From Artemisia argyi (lineage: Eukaryota; Streptophyta; Magnoliopsida; Asterales; Asteraceae), in the NCBI GenBank assembly GCA_030686995.1, contig CM060693.1:116472728-116536727 (forward strand): a DNA stretch of 64,000 nucleotides. Reading direction: 5' to 3'. Made by a program: the position numbers and the translations under genes. Numbering within the stretch: the stretch's first letter is position 1; each line of letters opens with the position of its first letter. Under the pieces are notes generated by a model. The model worked only from the letters and a program-made list of their open reading frames with translations, had not been told where the DNA came from and made no database searches. Positions 9,924 to 22,418 of the stretch are shown piece after piece.

Positions 9924-11754
9924 AGATTGCCGCCGATTTTACGCGAGGTTTGCCTTGATTGTTTTCTCAGGTTTAACAGGTTATATTTGACAAGAAGATG
10001 ATTTATATTTCTGGAGGGAAGCTTTCAAAGTTCATTTTCTTGGAGGAAGATCTAACCTTGTTGACACATTATCCACACCAAACAAATCAGGGAAGTATTT
10101 GTTTTCATTCTTTTACCTGCTTTACTTTTACATCCTTTAGTTGAACATTGGGGACAATGTTCATCCTAAGTGTAAGGGGAGGGTAAATGATGATACCTTA
10201 TAGGACACAATTACACTTGAGTTTGTTTGTTTGATAGTAGGTGTGTAATAAAACTAAGAGAAATACTTGCTAGGGCAATTTTAGCGCCAAACTTAAAATT
10301 TTTTACAACATTTAATAGTGAAACTTTAGCCTTAACAAGCGTCTCATTGATAGGATTTGTATGACTAGCACAAAACCGTACCACTTAAAGAATTTTCAAC
10401 CCAAATATGTGAGGTTCGCCTTTAGATATGATAGGAAAAGCATTCATTATTAGAGCTTATGAGTGTACCGGTAGTATTTAGATTCTAGAACTTGCGTTAG
10501 TGATGCATCCCGAGACCACTAGTGAGACTACATTCGTGTAGTAGGATTTACTACATGATAAGAGGCATTAAGATCACCCTTGTGTTTAAACCTGTATCAT
10601 AATTACTTGACCATTTAAGTCATATTACTTGACTAGTGAGGTCAATTAATTTTCCCACACCTTAGCGTTGTACTCATTTTTGGTACACGATACCCCTAGT
10701 ACACCCCTCCGAGCCTATCTTTTCGTTTCTAACTTTAAGCATCTCACTTAAAGGAAGAATTTGTTAACAATCCACCCCAAATGTACACCCAAATCGCCTT
10801 AGCCTTCCGTGTATGCACTCATCTTTAGTGCATTATTGTTATTTGTTTAAACCCTTAGTTAATTATCTAATTGATTACATGGTTGCTAAGTCGAGTCATA
10901 TCTTGTACATATTGTTTTGGGACGATTGGGACTCATGGGTAAAGTACTTGTGTTATGGAGTAATGGGGAAGACATCATATATTACCCCCATATGTGCATT
11001 AATCTTAAAAAGTACTCCAAGTGTTTTGATTATCTTAATTCGAGTCATTAGAATATTTTATTGTAAAGTATGTAAAAGTTCAAGTCTAAGGAGAATGCAA
11101 ATCCCCTATGATGTATTATTTTGGATGGTAGGGTAAGAGTGCATGAAAAAAAATTGAAAAAATTGAAGAAATCAAGAACAAATCAAGAAAAAGAAAAAAA
11201 AATAGAAAAAAGAAAGAGAAAAACATACGGACTACCATCCCGTTTCATTTTATGTTTGTTTCATAGTTTGTTAGATTTTTATTAGCTTAAGTCGAGTCGA
11301 GTCTTCGCTTACCAACGCCATATTGTACATGTAATTAACCAAGATGATTAACTCGCCACCAGTAAATATTGCCATTATCTAACAAAACCGTGTTTATCAT
11401 AACCCTACACCTCATGTTATAACCCTTTGAAAGACCTCTTTGATAGTTTATCCTTGGTGCTTACGCCAAGTGGTGGAGGTTTGATCCTTTCCCAAGCCTA
11501 TGGTAATCTATTTGCTATGACAGGTAGTGAGAGATTTTTTCAATTTCTATATTGTGATATATACTTTATTACACCCGAGAGATGTAAGTATCTAACTACT
11601 ATTTGTGAGGTGCTAGTGTATGACCTCCGTGCTTGTTTTTGGTTTTAAGTGGAACGATTATTTGTTGTAATTACTTTTAAATTAGTGTTAAATGACCCTT
11701 AACTTGTATTTTGATTAGAATAAAAGCGCATTTTCTTGAGGACAAGCAAATCTC
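8703..11754 (+). other. long 3' non-coding region of element 1
   Basis: No credible coding sequence. It is shared with 44905-47308 and, reversed, with 33444-34838. It holds two palindromes (near 9662 and 9685), repeated AAGTGTAAGGG words (9455, 10168, a degraded one at 11082, 11755), an A-rich tract bracketed by GGATGGTAG and CTACCATCC (11123-11240) and a (TA)n expansion (9837-9920). Confidence 0.7.
9837..9920. repeat. (TA)n tract
   Basis: About 42 TA units inside the 3' non-coding region of element 1. The related copy at about 45524-45541 has only GGATTTAGTAACATATGTAG at the same place, so the tract arose by expansion within this copy. Confidence 0.95.
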
Positions 11755-11769
11755 AAGTGTAAGGGTATT
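11755..11769 (+). promoter_or_regulatory. polypurine tract candidate
   Basis: AAGTGTAAGGG followed by TATT directly before the 3' LTR start TGATAAGG. It is the expected plus-strand priming position. Other copies of the same word occur upstream. Confidence 0.55.
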
Positions 11770-13226
11770 TGATAAGGCGAAAAGTGTACCGCTTTTAGAA
11801 GGTCATTTGAGCCCGAATTTGTGATTATTTGATCCATTACTGCCCTAAATCGTTCCTTTTGTCATTTTAGGTACTTTTGAGATGAAATTCTGAAAAGGAA
11901 GCATTTTGAACGTTTTTGGAGCATAAAAGTGAAGAAAATGGAAAAGTCTCAAAATCCTTGCTTAGACCAGTACCTGATGACGTCAAGACCTCACACATGA
12001 CGGCGTCAAGCTTGGCAAAAGAGGTGGATATGAGGAATACACGTGACGGCCCAGAACATTTTTAGTGTAATTGACCTGACGGCGTCACCAAGGCCGTCAG
12101 GGTCATTTTGCAAGTGACGGCCCAGAGCTCAATTTCTACATGACAGCGTCAAGACTGGATTTAGGCAATACGACCCTTAATTTAGTGGCGAGTTTACGGC
12201 GTCACAAGCTATAACATGACACCGTCAGGATGTATTATCTATATATATTTTTCCAATTTTTCATTCATTTTATGTCGAACGTTAGGAGAACTTTGGAGAG
12301 CTTAAACCCTAGATAAATTTTCTGTAAAAATAAGGGTTTCAACCCTTGTTCCATCCATGTTTAATTGAAGATAAGTTTTCCAATAATCATACGATATGTC
12401 TATATGTTGTGTGATTCTATCTTATGCTTGTCCTTCTTTTAACATGCTAGGCTAGGTTTTTATTGTGTTTGCTTAGATGTAGTGAATCCTAGATGTTGAT
12501 TATTGGTTGATGGTTTGTTTATAATGTTTGTGGATGATTGTATTCAATGTTAGGCTTAAGAAAACTGGCAGACTTCCATTGGCAACTTGCTTGAACGTCT
12601 TAAGAAACATGATCAGAGGTGTACTATGATTTTTGGTTGTATTTAATGCATAAGCGAATTCTAGTGATCCCATGTTAGGAGCTTTTAGTCGGCTCGACAT
12701 AGGAGTGAAGTAGGAGCTTATAGAGTTAGGGAATATTGTACACGGCCATACGACTAGTATTAAGGAATATAACCCGTCATCCATGCAATTGTAACAAGCT
12801 AATAAACCGGTAAAAGATATCTAGGGAGTAATGAAATCTAAGTAAACACATCTTTTCTCATTATTTTTTCCACCACATAATTACATTGGTTTATTTTCAT
12901 TTCTTTTTATTTTATTTTGATTGCATCTGTAGTTATTTGGGTTAGTTGACTTGCAACTAATTCCGCCCACTCTTTCAAAACCCGAGATTTTACTTGCTTT
13001 TCATAAAATATAAAAAAATATAAAAAGAATCATCCCTCACCTCTAGACCTAGTTTAGTAGGATTTCTAATCCAAGCGACACTATTCCTGAGTTGAACGAT
13101 CAATCCCCTAGTACTTGTCACTATACTATACTACAACGATCAGGTACACTGCCTGGCGGGGATTGCAAGCTTCTCAAGATCCCTTGAGAGGTAAAACCTA
13201 TTGCGAGGGCGCAATCCCGCGTATCA
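11770..13226 (+). repeat. 3' LTR of Athila-like element 1
   Basis: 1457 bp, starting TGATAAGG and ending GTATCA, followed by CAACC. Its palindrome array runs 11975-12227 and includes a full TGACGTCA at 11978-11985 and perfect TGACGGCGTCA at 11998 and 12077. TATA box at about 12238-12247. Confidence 0.92.
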
Positions 13227-13231
13227 CAACC

Positions 13232-13912
13232 ATGTTATGATTGTTTACAAGATTATGTGTGTTAGGTAAACCCAAGTGAGATGATATATATGTAATTTAA
13301 GGTTTTGATTTGATCGAGTGAATAAATGTAATGTTTCTCTTGAAGATATGTTTGTGTAAAGTAAGATAATAAATTACACAATTAAGTGAAACATATAAGC
13401 GAACCCAAAGGATAGTCCCAAACAGTACCTAGCGTAATCGACCAGTACTACGTTTTAGCCTACCAGTACCAAATACACCGAACAGTACAAACTATGGTTC
13501 CCAACAGTATGAACCCTAACTGTTTGAGATAATGTGATTTCAAGATTCCGTGGTTATGCTTCATGAAAATCTCATATTTTCTATGTGTTGGCTAATAAAA
13601 TTGCATTTCCAAACTAACTTGTTTGAATATGTAATTGCAGTCTGCAAAAGCATCTTCAAAGAAGCCATAAACCAATAGACAAAAATATGCTCATGTGTTG
13701 AATTGACTTTTAAAAGTCAGCGAACAAAAGAAAAACATTGAAAATTACTGGAGTTAATATTACTTGATTAATATGTTAATTATAAACGTACCATACACCA
13801 ACAACATTAGGGAAAATTTTGAACATTTCCAACCATTACATAAAATACCATCGACCAACAAAAGAAATTGTTTATAAACATGAAGCTTAAACAACCATGA
13901 AGTATGTCAACT
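13232..13912. other. intergenic, no gene seen
   Basis: AT-rich sequence between the retrotransposon and the AT-hook pseudogene. ACAGTAC words recur at 13420-13510 (four or five copies with irregular spacing). No coding signal. Confidence 0.5.
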
Positions 13913-15447
13913 TCAAAACCATGCAAAGGACTTTCTAACGGAGCTTACACAGGCAACCAATTGAGCTTTAGGTGCACTTAAACCAAGTATCACTCCACTC
14001 ATGGGTGGTGGCCTGTTGCCTCTTGGATTTGAACTTGAAGGATCTTGTGTGGGAGATGTTTTCCTTTGACCAACTATTTTTTTAGATGACGGAGGTCTAC
14101 CTCTGGGTCTTTTGGGAGCAGCTGCAGTAGTTGAACCGGAAGGTCTACCTATTTTGGGAGGTCTGCCTCTTGGTCTCTTCAGAACATGTGACGCATTTGA
14201 AGTTGAAGGAACTTGCAACATTTTAGAACACTAGATTGGTTGATCATCCATTTCTTCATGTTTTACTGCATCTGCAGCTTTGGAAGTGGTAGGTGTGGAT
14301 CTTATTGGAGCAGGTTTTGAACTGGAAGGTTTGGATCTTTTCGGAGGAGCTTCATCCTCTGAAATTGACACACTAAACACCTCCTCTGCAACATCATCTT
14401 CACTAGAAACATCCTCATCACTTGGAACATCCTTCATTGCCTTCAAGTAGCACTCGTACTCAAGGTTTAGCATCCTCTTTTCAAGCCATTTTATCTTCCT
14501 TACAAGGTGTTCAACCACATCTTCACTGGATTTTTCATTAACACTTCCCCATTGTAGCTTCCTTTCAGTCCAATCTCCTCTGTAAGAGTACACCGCCTCA
14601 ACTGGTTCCATCCTTTTCTCAAGGTTTTGTATCTTCTTCTCAAGCTTTTTAATCATGCTTTCATAATCCTTATGCTCTTCTGCAAGTTGTTAGGTTAACA
14701 CATGTTAGATGTAATACATATATCCAACTAATATGGTAACTCTATTTCTACCAAGCTTTTCACACATTCAAACACCCCTAAAGTCCTACACAAGACAATT
14801 AGGACTTATTAGCTCAAATACAAAGGCCCTTAATTGGTAAAGAAAAACACCATTTGCACTTTAAGTAATGCACTTTAACTTGCTAAAGTCAATATGGTTG
14901 CTTACTTAATTGGAAAGTCAAATTGCAGTATGGCAACAACAAATAGGCATTTAGTATGGCAACAACAAATAGGCAAATCAACATCAAAATTGTATAAGGA
15001 CATGCTCAATGTTTGCCATTTTAAATAAAAACCAAAAATGCATACCTTTATTCGTCCCTGCTTGCTTCCCCTTCATGGGTTTTGAGGTTTGACCCAAATG
15101 CATACCTTTACTCGCCTCTACTTGCTTTCCCCCCATAGGTTTTGAGGTCTGGCCCAACATAGCCTGAATGGTTGGAAATTCCTTACTGGGTCCTTTTTTC
15201 AGCTCTGTCAATTAAGATGGGGCAGATGATCAACAAAAGGTCAACTCAAATCATTATGTTAAACTATTATTCTAAACAAGAACAATGCAACAATGTGCTA
15301 ACCTCCAACCATAGAATAGTTTCATAAGTCGCCTAACATTTCATCTGTCGCATCATCCCCTGGCTTCCACGTATTCTTATACTTTTCATACATATAGTCT
15401 ACCATGTCTTCGGTGTATTTCAACTTGCTCTAGTCTTTGTTCGCCAT
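13913..15447 (-). pseudogene. three-exon gene for a coiled-coil, acidic, AT-hook protein, broken by stops
   Basis: On the minus strand, exon 1 (15303-15447, ATG at 15445), exon 2 (15046-15204) and exon 3 (13913-14679) join in phase 1 with GT/AG borders. Exon 1 encodes KYTEDMVDYMYEKYK-like sequence. Exon 2 holds a 20-residue tandem repeat (GQTSKPM.GKQ). Exon 3 has a coiled coil (MIKKLEKKIQNLEKRM and KIKWLEKRMLNLEYE), an acidic segment (SDEDVSSEDDVAEE), and two AT-hooks, KRPRGRPPK and KRPRGRPPS, which bind the minor groove of AT-rich DNA. That suggests a nuclear DNA-associated protein. In-frame stops occur at 15430-15432 (TAG, sixth codon), near 15319 (TGA) and at 14231-14233 (TAG), where the frame continues into the AT-hook part. 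I do not recognise the family. The three stops make function unlikely unless they are assembly errors. Confidence 0.7.
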
Positions 15448-16777
15448 CGCAATATTCACGGTATGTTTGAGATTGATTTGTTTAATCGTTCAAGGGTTTC
15501 AAGGTTTGTGTGTGTGCCGATGATCGGTTTGCACAGTAACAGTAGCTATGATCGGTTTGTGAAATAGCCGTTTTATATTCTTGTGTAGCCTTTGCGTTAA
15601 AAAAATATGAAATGACCAAAAAACCAGTTGACTGGTCAACTAACGTTGCAAAGCAACGTCCGTCAGCCAAAAAATGGCTTCGAGGGCAACTTGGAAAGAT
15701 TGGGCAACTTGGCAAAACTGGGCAACTTGGTAGATTGGCATTAATTTTACTTATATTTGAAACTCCAACTAAAATTTATGATGTATTGCCAAAATTATGT
15801 GTAATTTTTAGGAATATTTGTACCATATGTGGACACAATTTATGTGTCATTGCAACCAGTGGCGTACCCAGAACTATATAGTTAACCAAATCCCTTCAAC
15901 ATATCTATTTGATGATAATATGTTCATGTAATATTTTTAAAAATTTGTGTCATTGTGTAGTGGAATAATGAAACTTTGAAAAAAACAATGTTTGCTTAAA
16001 TAAATATAAAAGTATGCAATTTGTTTGATATACTTGGAAAATACCATGTTATCGTAAGTAAATATAAAAGTACTCAACTTCCTACTTTTAGCTTAGGTTT
16101 AGTGGATGTCTTTTGGTTTAGTTTGAGTGTATGTGTGTTTGTGTTTATGTAATATTAGCTAACATGTTGTGTGTTGGTTAGGATCATGATACAATTGATG
16201 TAACGACCAATTGTTTTGCATATACAGTAATGGAAATTGGTTTGTTGTATGTACATTATTTGTTTATTTGGGTTGTTGGTTCATGTGCAGAATTAGCATT
16301 CAGCAAAAAGGTAGCAACAAATTAACACAATGGATGTTTTGAAAGGAAATTCCCTCTACAAATCATATTCCAAACACCCAAGTTTTCAAATTTTTGAGTG
16401 TGTGACTAGAAAATACAAATGCTCATTGATACACTCCTGCCAATAAACATTTGCAGTTTGACTTTAGAAAGTCAATCTGCAATTGGCAAATGGCATAAGT
16501 GTATCGGCAAATGCAAAAACAGACAAAGTTTCATTAATTTGGCGTTGGTAGTTTTCAATTGTAATGCAATCTGCAAATGTATAGTCTAAGCAAAATACAA
16601 TACTGAATCGTATAAATAAATATAACTAGAAACTTAATATTATTGCTTCTTGAAAGTCATTACAATTACAGGGTTACAGCCATTAGGTAAAAAAAATAAA
16701 AAAATAATAAAAAGAAAAATCAACTTAAAGATACAAAATAACTGAGAAAACATAACCCCAAAATACAATCATCATGT
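15448..16777. other. intergenic with an 18-bp triplicate
   Basis: Contains three tandem 18-bp units starting GGGCAACTTGG at 15684, 15702 and 15720. An ORF across them (15612-15881) would read QLGK repeats but lacks other support. The rest is AT-rich without recognisable genes. Confidence 0.5.
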
Positions 16778-17166
16778 TCATAATCTAATCTTCATCAGAG
16801 GGGACTTCATGAACCTCCATAAGTTAGTTTGTTGTTCGTTCTCCCTAATCCCATCAGTTATATCATTGATTAGATCAGTCAACAAAATAATCCTGTTACT
16901 CTCCCTTTCTTGTGTTTCAACTAGACAACCACGGATAGCAACAGCTTTTACGTTCAATGGAGCCAGATGTTGCGTCTCGTTGAGTGTTACTTGACGGTCA
17001 TTAACTTTTTTTCTAGTTGACTATGCTCTTCCACGAATTGCTGCAAACAACTCTTGTCTTCAGTCATTTCATTGTTGAAATGACCCTTGAATTCCGTTGC
17101 CAAATTATAAGACCCAGATACTTATTTGATTTCATTTATGTTGTTGGAAGAAGAAGAAGAAGCCAT
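16778..17166 (-). pseudogene. small Ser-start coiled-coil protein, broken
   Basis: The ATG at 17164-17166 begins MASSSSSNNINEIK, then an in-frame TAA, then about 43 further codons (SYNLATEFKGHFNNEM, QQFVEEHSQLEKK). A run of seven A near 16998 shifts the frame. After it the reading continues as VNDRQVTLNETQHL and TDLINDITDGIRENEQQ to the stop at 16778. The whole would be about 128 residues and largely helical and charged. I do not recognise it. The start and layout recall the ORF at 2711-3004, and the orientation is the same. Confidence 0.5.
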
Positions 17167-17649
17167 GATAAGTTATGTTAGAAAAAGTATGTTACTTAAA
17201 TTATTTATGTCATATGTGTTGTGTGTTACCACTGATATAAATATAGTTACTTTTGGTCAAACTGCTATTGGATGTGAAGGGATGGGTAGTTATTGTGTAT
17301 TCATGCATGTGGAAGGGAAGTTAATGATGATTTACTGTTAATTCGTGTGGCTCAAGGGTGGAAATCAAATCATGTGGCCTTATAAGTCATATAAAAACAC
17401 AAATTAGTAATAATAACCAAATATAAATTACACATTAAACATACACACACAATTAATATTTGTTCATGTATGTGGAAGTGAAATGAAGCATGAGTAATTA
17501 TTGTGTGGCTCAAGGGTGGTAATTAAATCCACTGTGACTATAAGTGACAAACAAACATGATAAATTAATCACTAACAAATCAACATCTCAACCTAAACAC
17601 AAACATATACTCACAAAAAAAAACCAGCTTTTTTATAAGAAAGAAAAAG

Positions 17650-18009
17650 ATGACAACACCTATGCCATTTTTCAAGGAGTTGGCTGCTGCTGCTGGGTCA
17701 ATCTTGGTTAGGGACATGATGGTTGAAAGGTTTGAGAGGGAGGTCAGTGTCACATTAGTTGATGAAGGGGAGCTAAGAAAAAAATCCAAGGAGATAATGA
17801 GTTGTGTAGCTGAGAGGGACTTTGTGCTTGGAGAGCTGGGAATGGTGTTTGCTTTTGAATCCTCTGTTTAGAGCATTTCAGAGCTCACGAATCTGCAAAC
17901 CCAAGATTTGACGGAGGTGTCAATGATCTTGGTGAATGTTATGAAGAAACAAAAGCGAGCAACGGAGCTTTTGTTGTTCATTGATAGGCTCAAGGCCATG
18001 CCATACTGA
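17650..18009 (+). pseudogene. small alpha-helical protein, unknown, with one in-frame stop
   Basis: The frame starts MTTPMPFFKELAAAAGS and runs 73 codons to a TAG at 17869-17871. It continues in the same frame with SISELTNLQTQDLTEVSMIL and KKQKRATELLLFIDRLKAMPY to a TGA at 18007-18009, 119 codons in all. Both halves have helix-type amphipathic composition, so the TAG probably interrupts a once-continuous protein. An A-rich leader and a TATA-like stretch lie upstream. Family unknown. It lies in the same cluster of short orphan genes as 13913-17166, but on the opposite strand. Confidence 0.45.
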
Positions 18010-18535
18010 TGCATTATATTTTGTCCTTTTTTGAAGATGTCTTATGTGTTACTACGTAAGTAATGTAAGCTCTATGGATGTGAAATTTAAGAAAGAACAT
18101 ACCTTTCCTGTTTTTTGTTTATTTTATTGTTGTGGTGTTGTTGCCGTCATGTGTTGGTTGTTTGGTCTGCTCATATGCTGGATTGTTTCAATACCGTTGG
18201 GATTAAGTTTTTGCCGAATAGTGCACCTGTTACAATAAGGTGACTGTTAATGGTAAGTTATGGCATTGCTGCTTGTAAAAATTTACCTTAACTGTAGTAA
18301 CAGCAATCCCTGAGACCCTTGGGTTTAGAAATATCTGGTGCCCACCATCCTAGTTACTATGATAAAAATATTTTGGTTAATTCAAGTGTATATTATCACA
18401 AAGTTTTCAACATACATAAAAAGAGAATGTCAACTTGACCTTCCTAGTTGATTCACACACGCTTATCATCCTCGTGAGTAACCTCGTCTAACGATGGGCC
18501 CATCAGAGACCATATGTTTAGCTACAATCAGGCGT

Positions 18536-18608
18536 TGTTGATTGAATGGATGTCAGAACCCGATGACCGATTAGATGAGTCCAGCTCTGACATGCCATTC
18601 AATCAACA
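18536..18608 (+). ncRNA. candidate microRNA-like hairpin
   Basis: Arms 18536-18557 (TGTTGATTGAATGGATGTCAGA) and 18586-18608 pair perfectly over 22 bp except for one bulged base, with a 28-nt loop. Weaker pairing continues outward (AATCAGGCG against the complement of AGCCGGATT). Arm length and loop fit a plant MIR precursor or a small MITE. I do not recognise the mature sequence as a known family, and there is no expression evidence. Confidence 0.35.
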
Positions 18609-18762
18609 GAGCCGGATTACTGGAAAACCTCAAAGTTGTGGCAAATATATTTTCACCCTATACTTAGTCTACTAAAACCATGGAGTAAGGTGCAAACACA
18701 GCCAGCTTGAATCATTCATAAATGCTTGTACTTAATCAGCTTGTACTTAATCAAGCTCTTAC

Positions 18763-18905
18763 CTAGGCCATAATGGAGGTTCGGGTCGATTTGTATTGAC
18801 TCTAATTGACACCTGAACTTGACCTTTGTTGGACGAAGTGCAGCATAAAGAGTGTCGATAAGATCCTTTATTTTTTTACACAAATTATGTTCAAAGCATA
18901 CCAAC
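18763..18905 (-). pseudogene. isolated exon-like segment, unknown gene
   Basis: A 143-nt stretch is bounded by an acceptor (TATAG before GTTGG) and a donor (CTAG then GTAAGA) on the minus strand. It is open throughout and reads CFEHNLCKKIKDLIDTLYAA, then RPTKVKFRCQLESIQIDPN. The composition looks like real protein sequence, and no neighbouring exon of the same gene is evident. Probably a captured or relict exon. I do not recognise it. Confidence 0.4.
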
Positions 18906-18966
18906 CTATATTAGAAAAAAAAACAACAACTCACAAAAAAAAATAAAATAAAAAATAAAAAAATAA

Positions 18967-19070
<104 letters not shown>

Positions 19071-19146
19071 TACATATAATGAAAATGCATATCAAACCAA
19101 CATAAAAAATAAACAAAAAAGTACCTTAATTTTACTTAAACAACGA

Positions 19147-19280
19147 GTATAACACCTAATCTGAAAAGGGTACAATCAGATTCAATCGGATCCCTCAAAA
19201 TCTGCAAAAAGATTATAACACCTATTCTGAAAAGGCTATAATCATATTAAAACCGGATCCCTCACAAACTGCAGAAAGGT
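19147..19280. repeat. two imperfect tandem copies of about 65 bp
   Basis: Both copies contain TAACACCTA-TCTGAAAAGG, a GGATCCCTCA word and CTGCA-AAAGRTT. Copies begin near 19150 and 19214. Confidence 0.65.
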
Positions 19281-19735
19281 TCACAAAACCAATGGCAGTA
19301 GAGTGGGCCGGAGCCGCCGTGAATTAGAATGAATAAGCCAGTTTCCAATGGAGACGACCAACTATAGGGGATACAACGAGATGGTCCACGATGGAGACGA
19401 CAACTTTGTGCGACGGCGATGGCGAGCAGGAGACGATGACTGGTTCACCATTTTTGTATGTATGACTGTAGCCTTCTTCTCGTACTTAGATCAATATAAG
19501 GTCATTGTTTTAATCCATGTTAAATGACCAAAATACCCAGTTGCTCATGTATTGGTTGCCCAAAATACAATACGATGCATGTACCGCGTACCAACAGTGG
19601 TTGGTCGGACACGTGTCATCCTGTAGTTGGTTACACGTTAGTTGCCTTAAGCAACATGGGCTAAAACGAGAATTTTCAAAAAAAATGGCTAAATATGCCT
19701 AACCCGCAGGGCAACGGGCCATTTTAGTAATTTTA

Positions 19736-19737
<2 letters not shown>

Positions 19738-19785
<48 letters not shown>

Positions 19786-19853
19786 GTATATATATATATA
19801 TATATGTGTATATATATACGTATATATATGTGTGTGTATATATATATATATAC

Positions 19854-19917
<64 letters not shown>
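19738..19917. repeat. (TA)n tract with CG/TG interruptions
   Basis: Long TA array broken by TACGTATATA and TGTGTGTATA blocks. It abuts the left end of the MITE. Confidence 0.95.
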
Positions 19918-21689
<1,772 letters not shown>

Positions 21690-22418
21690 GTTGAAGGGCT
21701 AATGATGGACATTGCTACAGCCGAAGAAGAAATTACAAGATGGAAAGCAACCACACAGCAAGAAGCCATACCAGGAACGGCTGTAGAACAAAAATATGTA
21801 GCACAATTAGACTTGCATAATACTGGTATGATTAGTGTGACATTAAAGTGATCCTCTTTGCGCTATTCCTATTATTCTATATATACATAAGCACCTAATT
21901 ATCTAAGTCATACCCTATAGATTGTGATATCTGTCATATAGATATTCAGATGCACAATCACTTCCCCGTTAGGTGATAAGTATTCAGTTTTATGTAACTG
22001 ATTGTCAAAGGATACATATTCCATAACTAACCCTTCCATTTAGTCTGATACAAGAATATCTTTTTTGGTCACAATATATCTGTTTTGGCCATTTTAAGGA
22101 TTTTATTTATTAAATACCCAATTAGCAGACTTAACAATTGATTATCAGATTATTACAATTCCATCAAACAACAAATGCACATCCAGTCAAAATCAGAGAA
22201 TCTGCAAAATTTAGTCATGATATTCATAAATGGAATTCTTGTATTTTTTAGACTCATATTAAAAGTGTCTTTTGCTGCCCATGGCTGCAGTTATCTAGGG
22301 TGCACCAGTAGCCGGAAGAAGCAAAGAAAGTTGTGATCAAGTCACAGAAAAAGCTGAAATTCTAACAAGAAACAGCTGCTACAGCCATGTGGAACAAGAC
22401 TTGATGGCTACTGCAACT
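21690..22418 (+). pseudogene. captured fragment of a coiled-coil protein gene (two exons)
   Basis: Exon 1 (21690-21825, TAG acceptor, GTATGA donor) reads ATAEEEITRWKATTQQEA then GTAVEQKYVAQLDLHN. Exon 2 (22291-22418, CAG acceptor, GTAAAA donor) reads EEAKKVVIKSQKKLKF, stop, QETAATAM. The order recalls a plant coiled-coil protein group of the At3g49055 type, where a RWK..A.QEA segment precedes a SEKKLKFKEETA segment. I state that from memory of the family and it needs a search. Stops in exon 2 and missing flanking exons show it is a relict. Presence of the intron shows capture at the DNA level. Confidence 0.5.

Larger units (their letters stand above)
4030..13226 (+). mobile_element. complete non-autonomous Athila-like LTR retrotransposon
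   Basis: Two 1457-bp LTRs (4030-5486, 11770-13226) start TGATAAGG and end GTATCA, and are flanked by the perfect 5-bp target duplication CAACC (4025-4029 and 13227-13231). A primer-binding site follows the 5' LTR and a purine-rich tract precedes the 3' LTR. Coding content is a gag gene (5735-6643) and a broken ATHILA-ORF1-like gene (about 7861-8702). I find no protease, reverse transcriptase, RNase H or integrase, so the element must have depended on proteins from elsewhere. A long 3' non-coding stretch (about 9170-11754) is shared with the element at 28841-48701, which belongs to the same family. Confidence 0.92.

Noticed and set aside
15612..15881. ORF with QLGK repeats
   Set aside because: Only the 18-bp tandem repeat gives it pattern; the rest has no coding character and no homologue that I recognise.
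18303..18325. String CAATCCCTGAGACCCTTGGG, reminiscent of the animal lin-4/miR-125 sequence
   Set aside because: That family is animal-specific and no hairpin partner is nearby; chance match.
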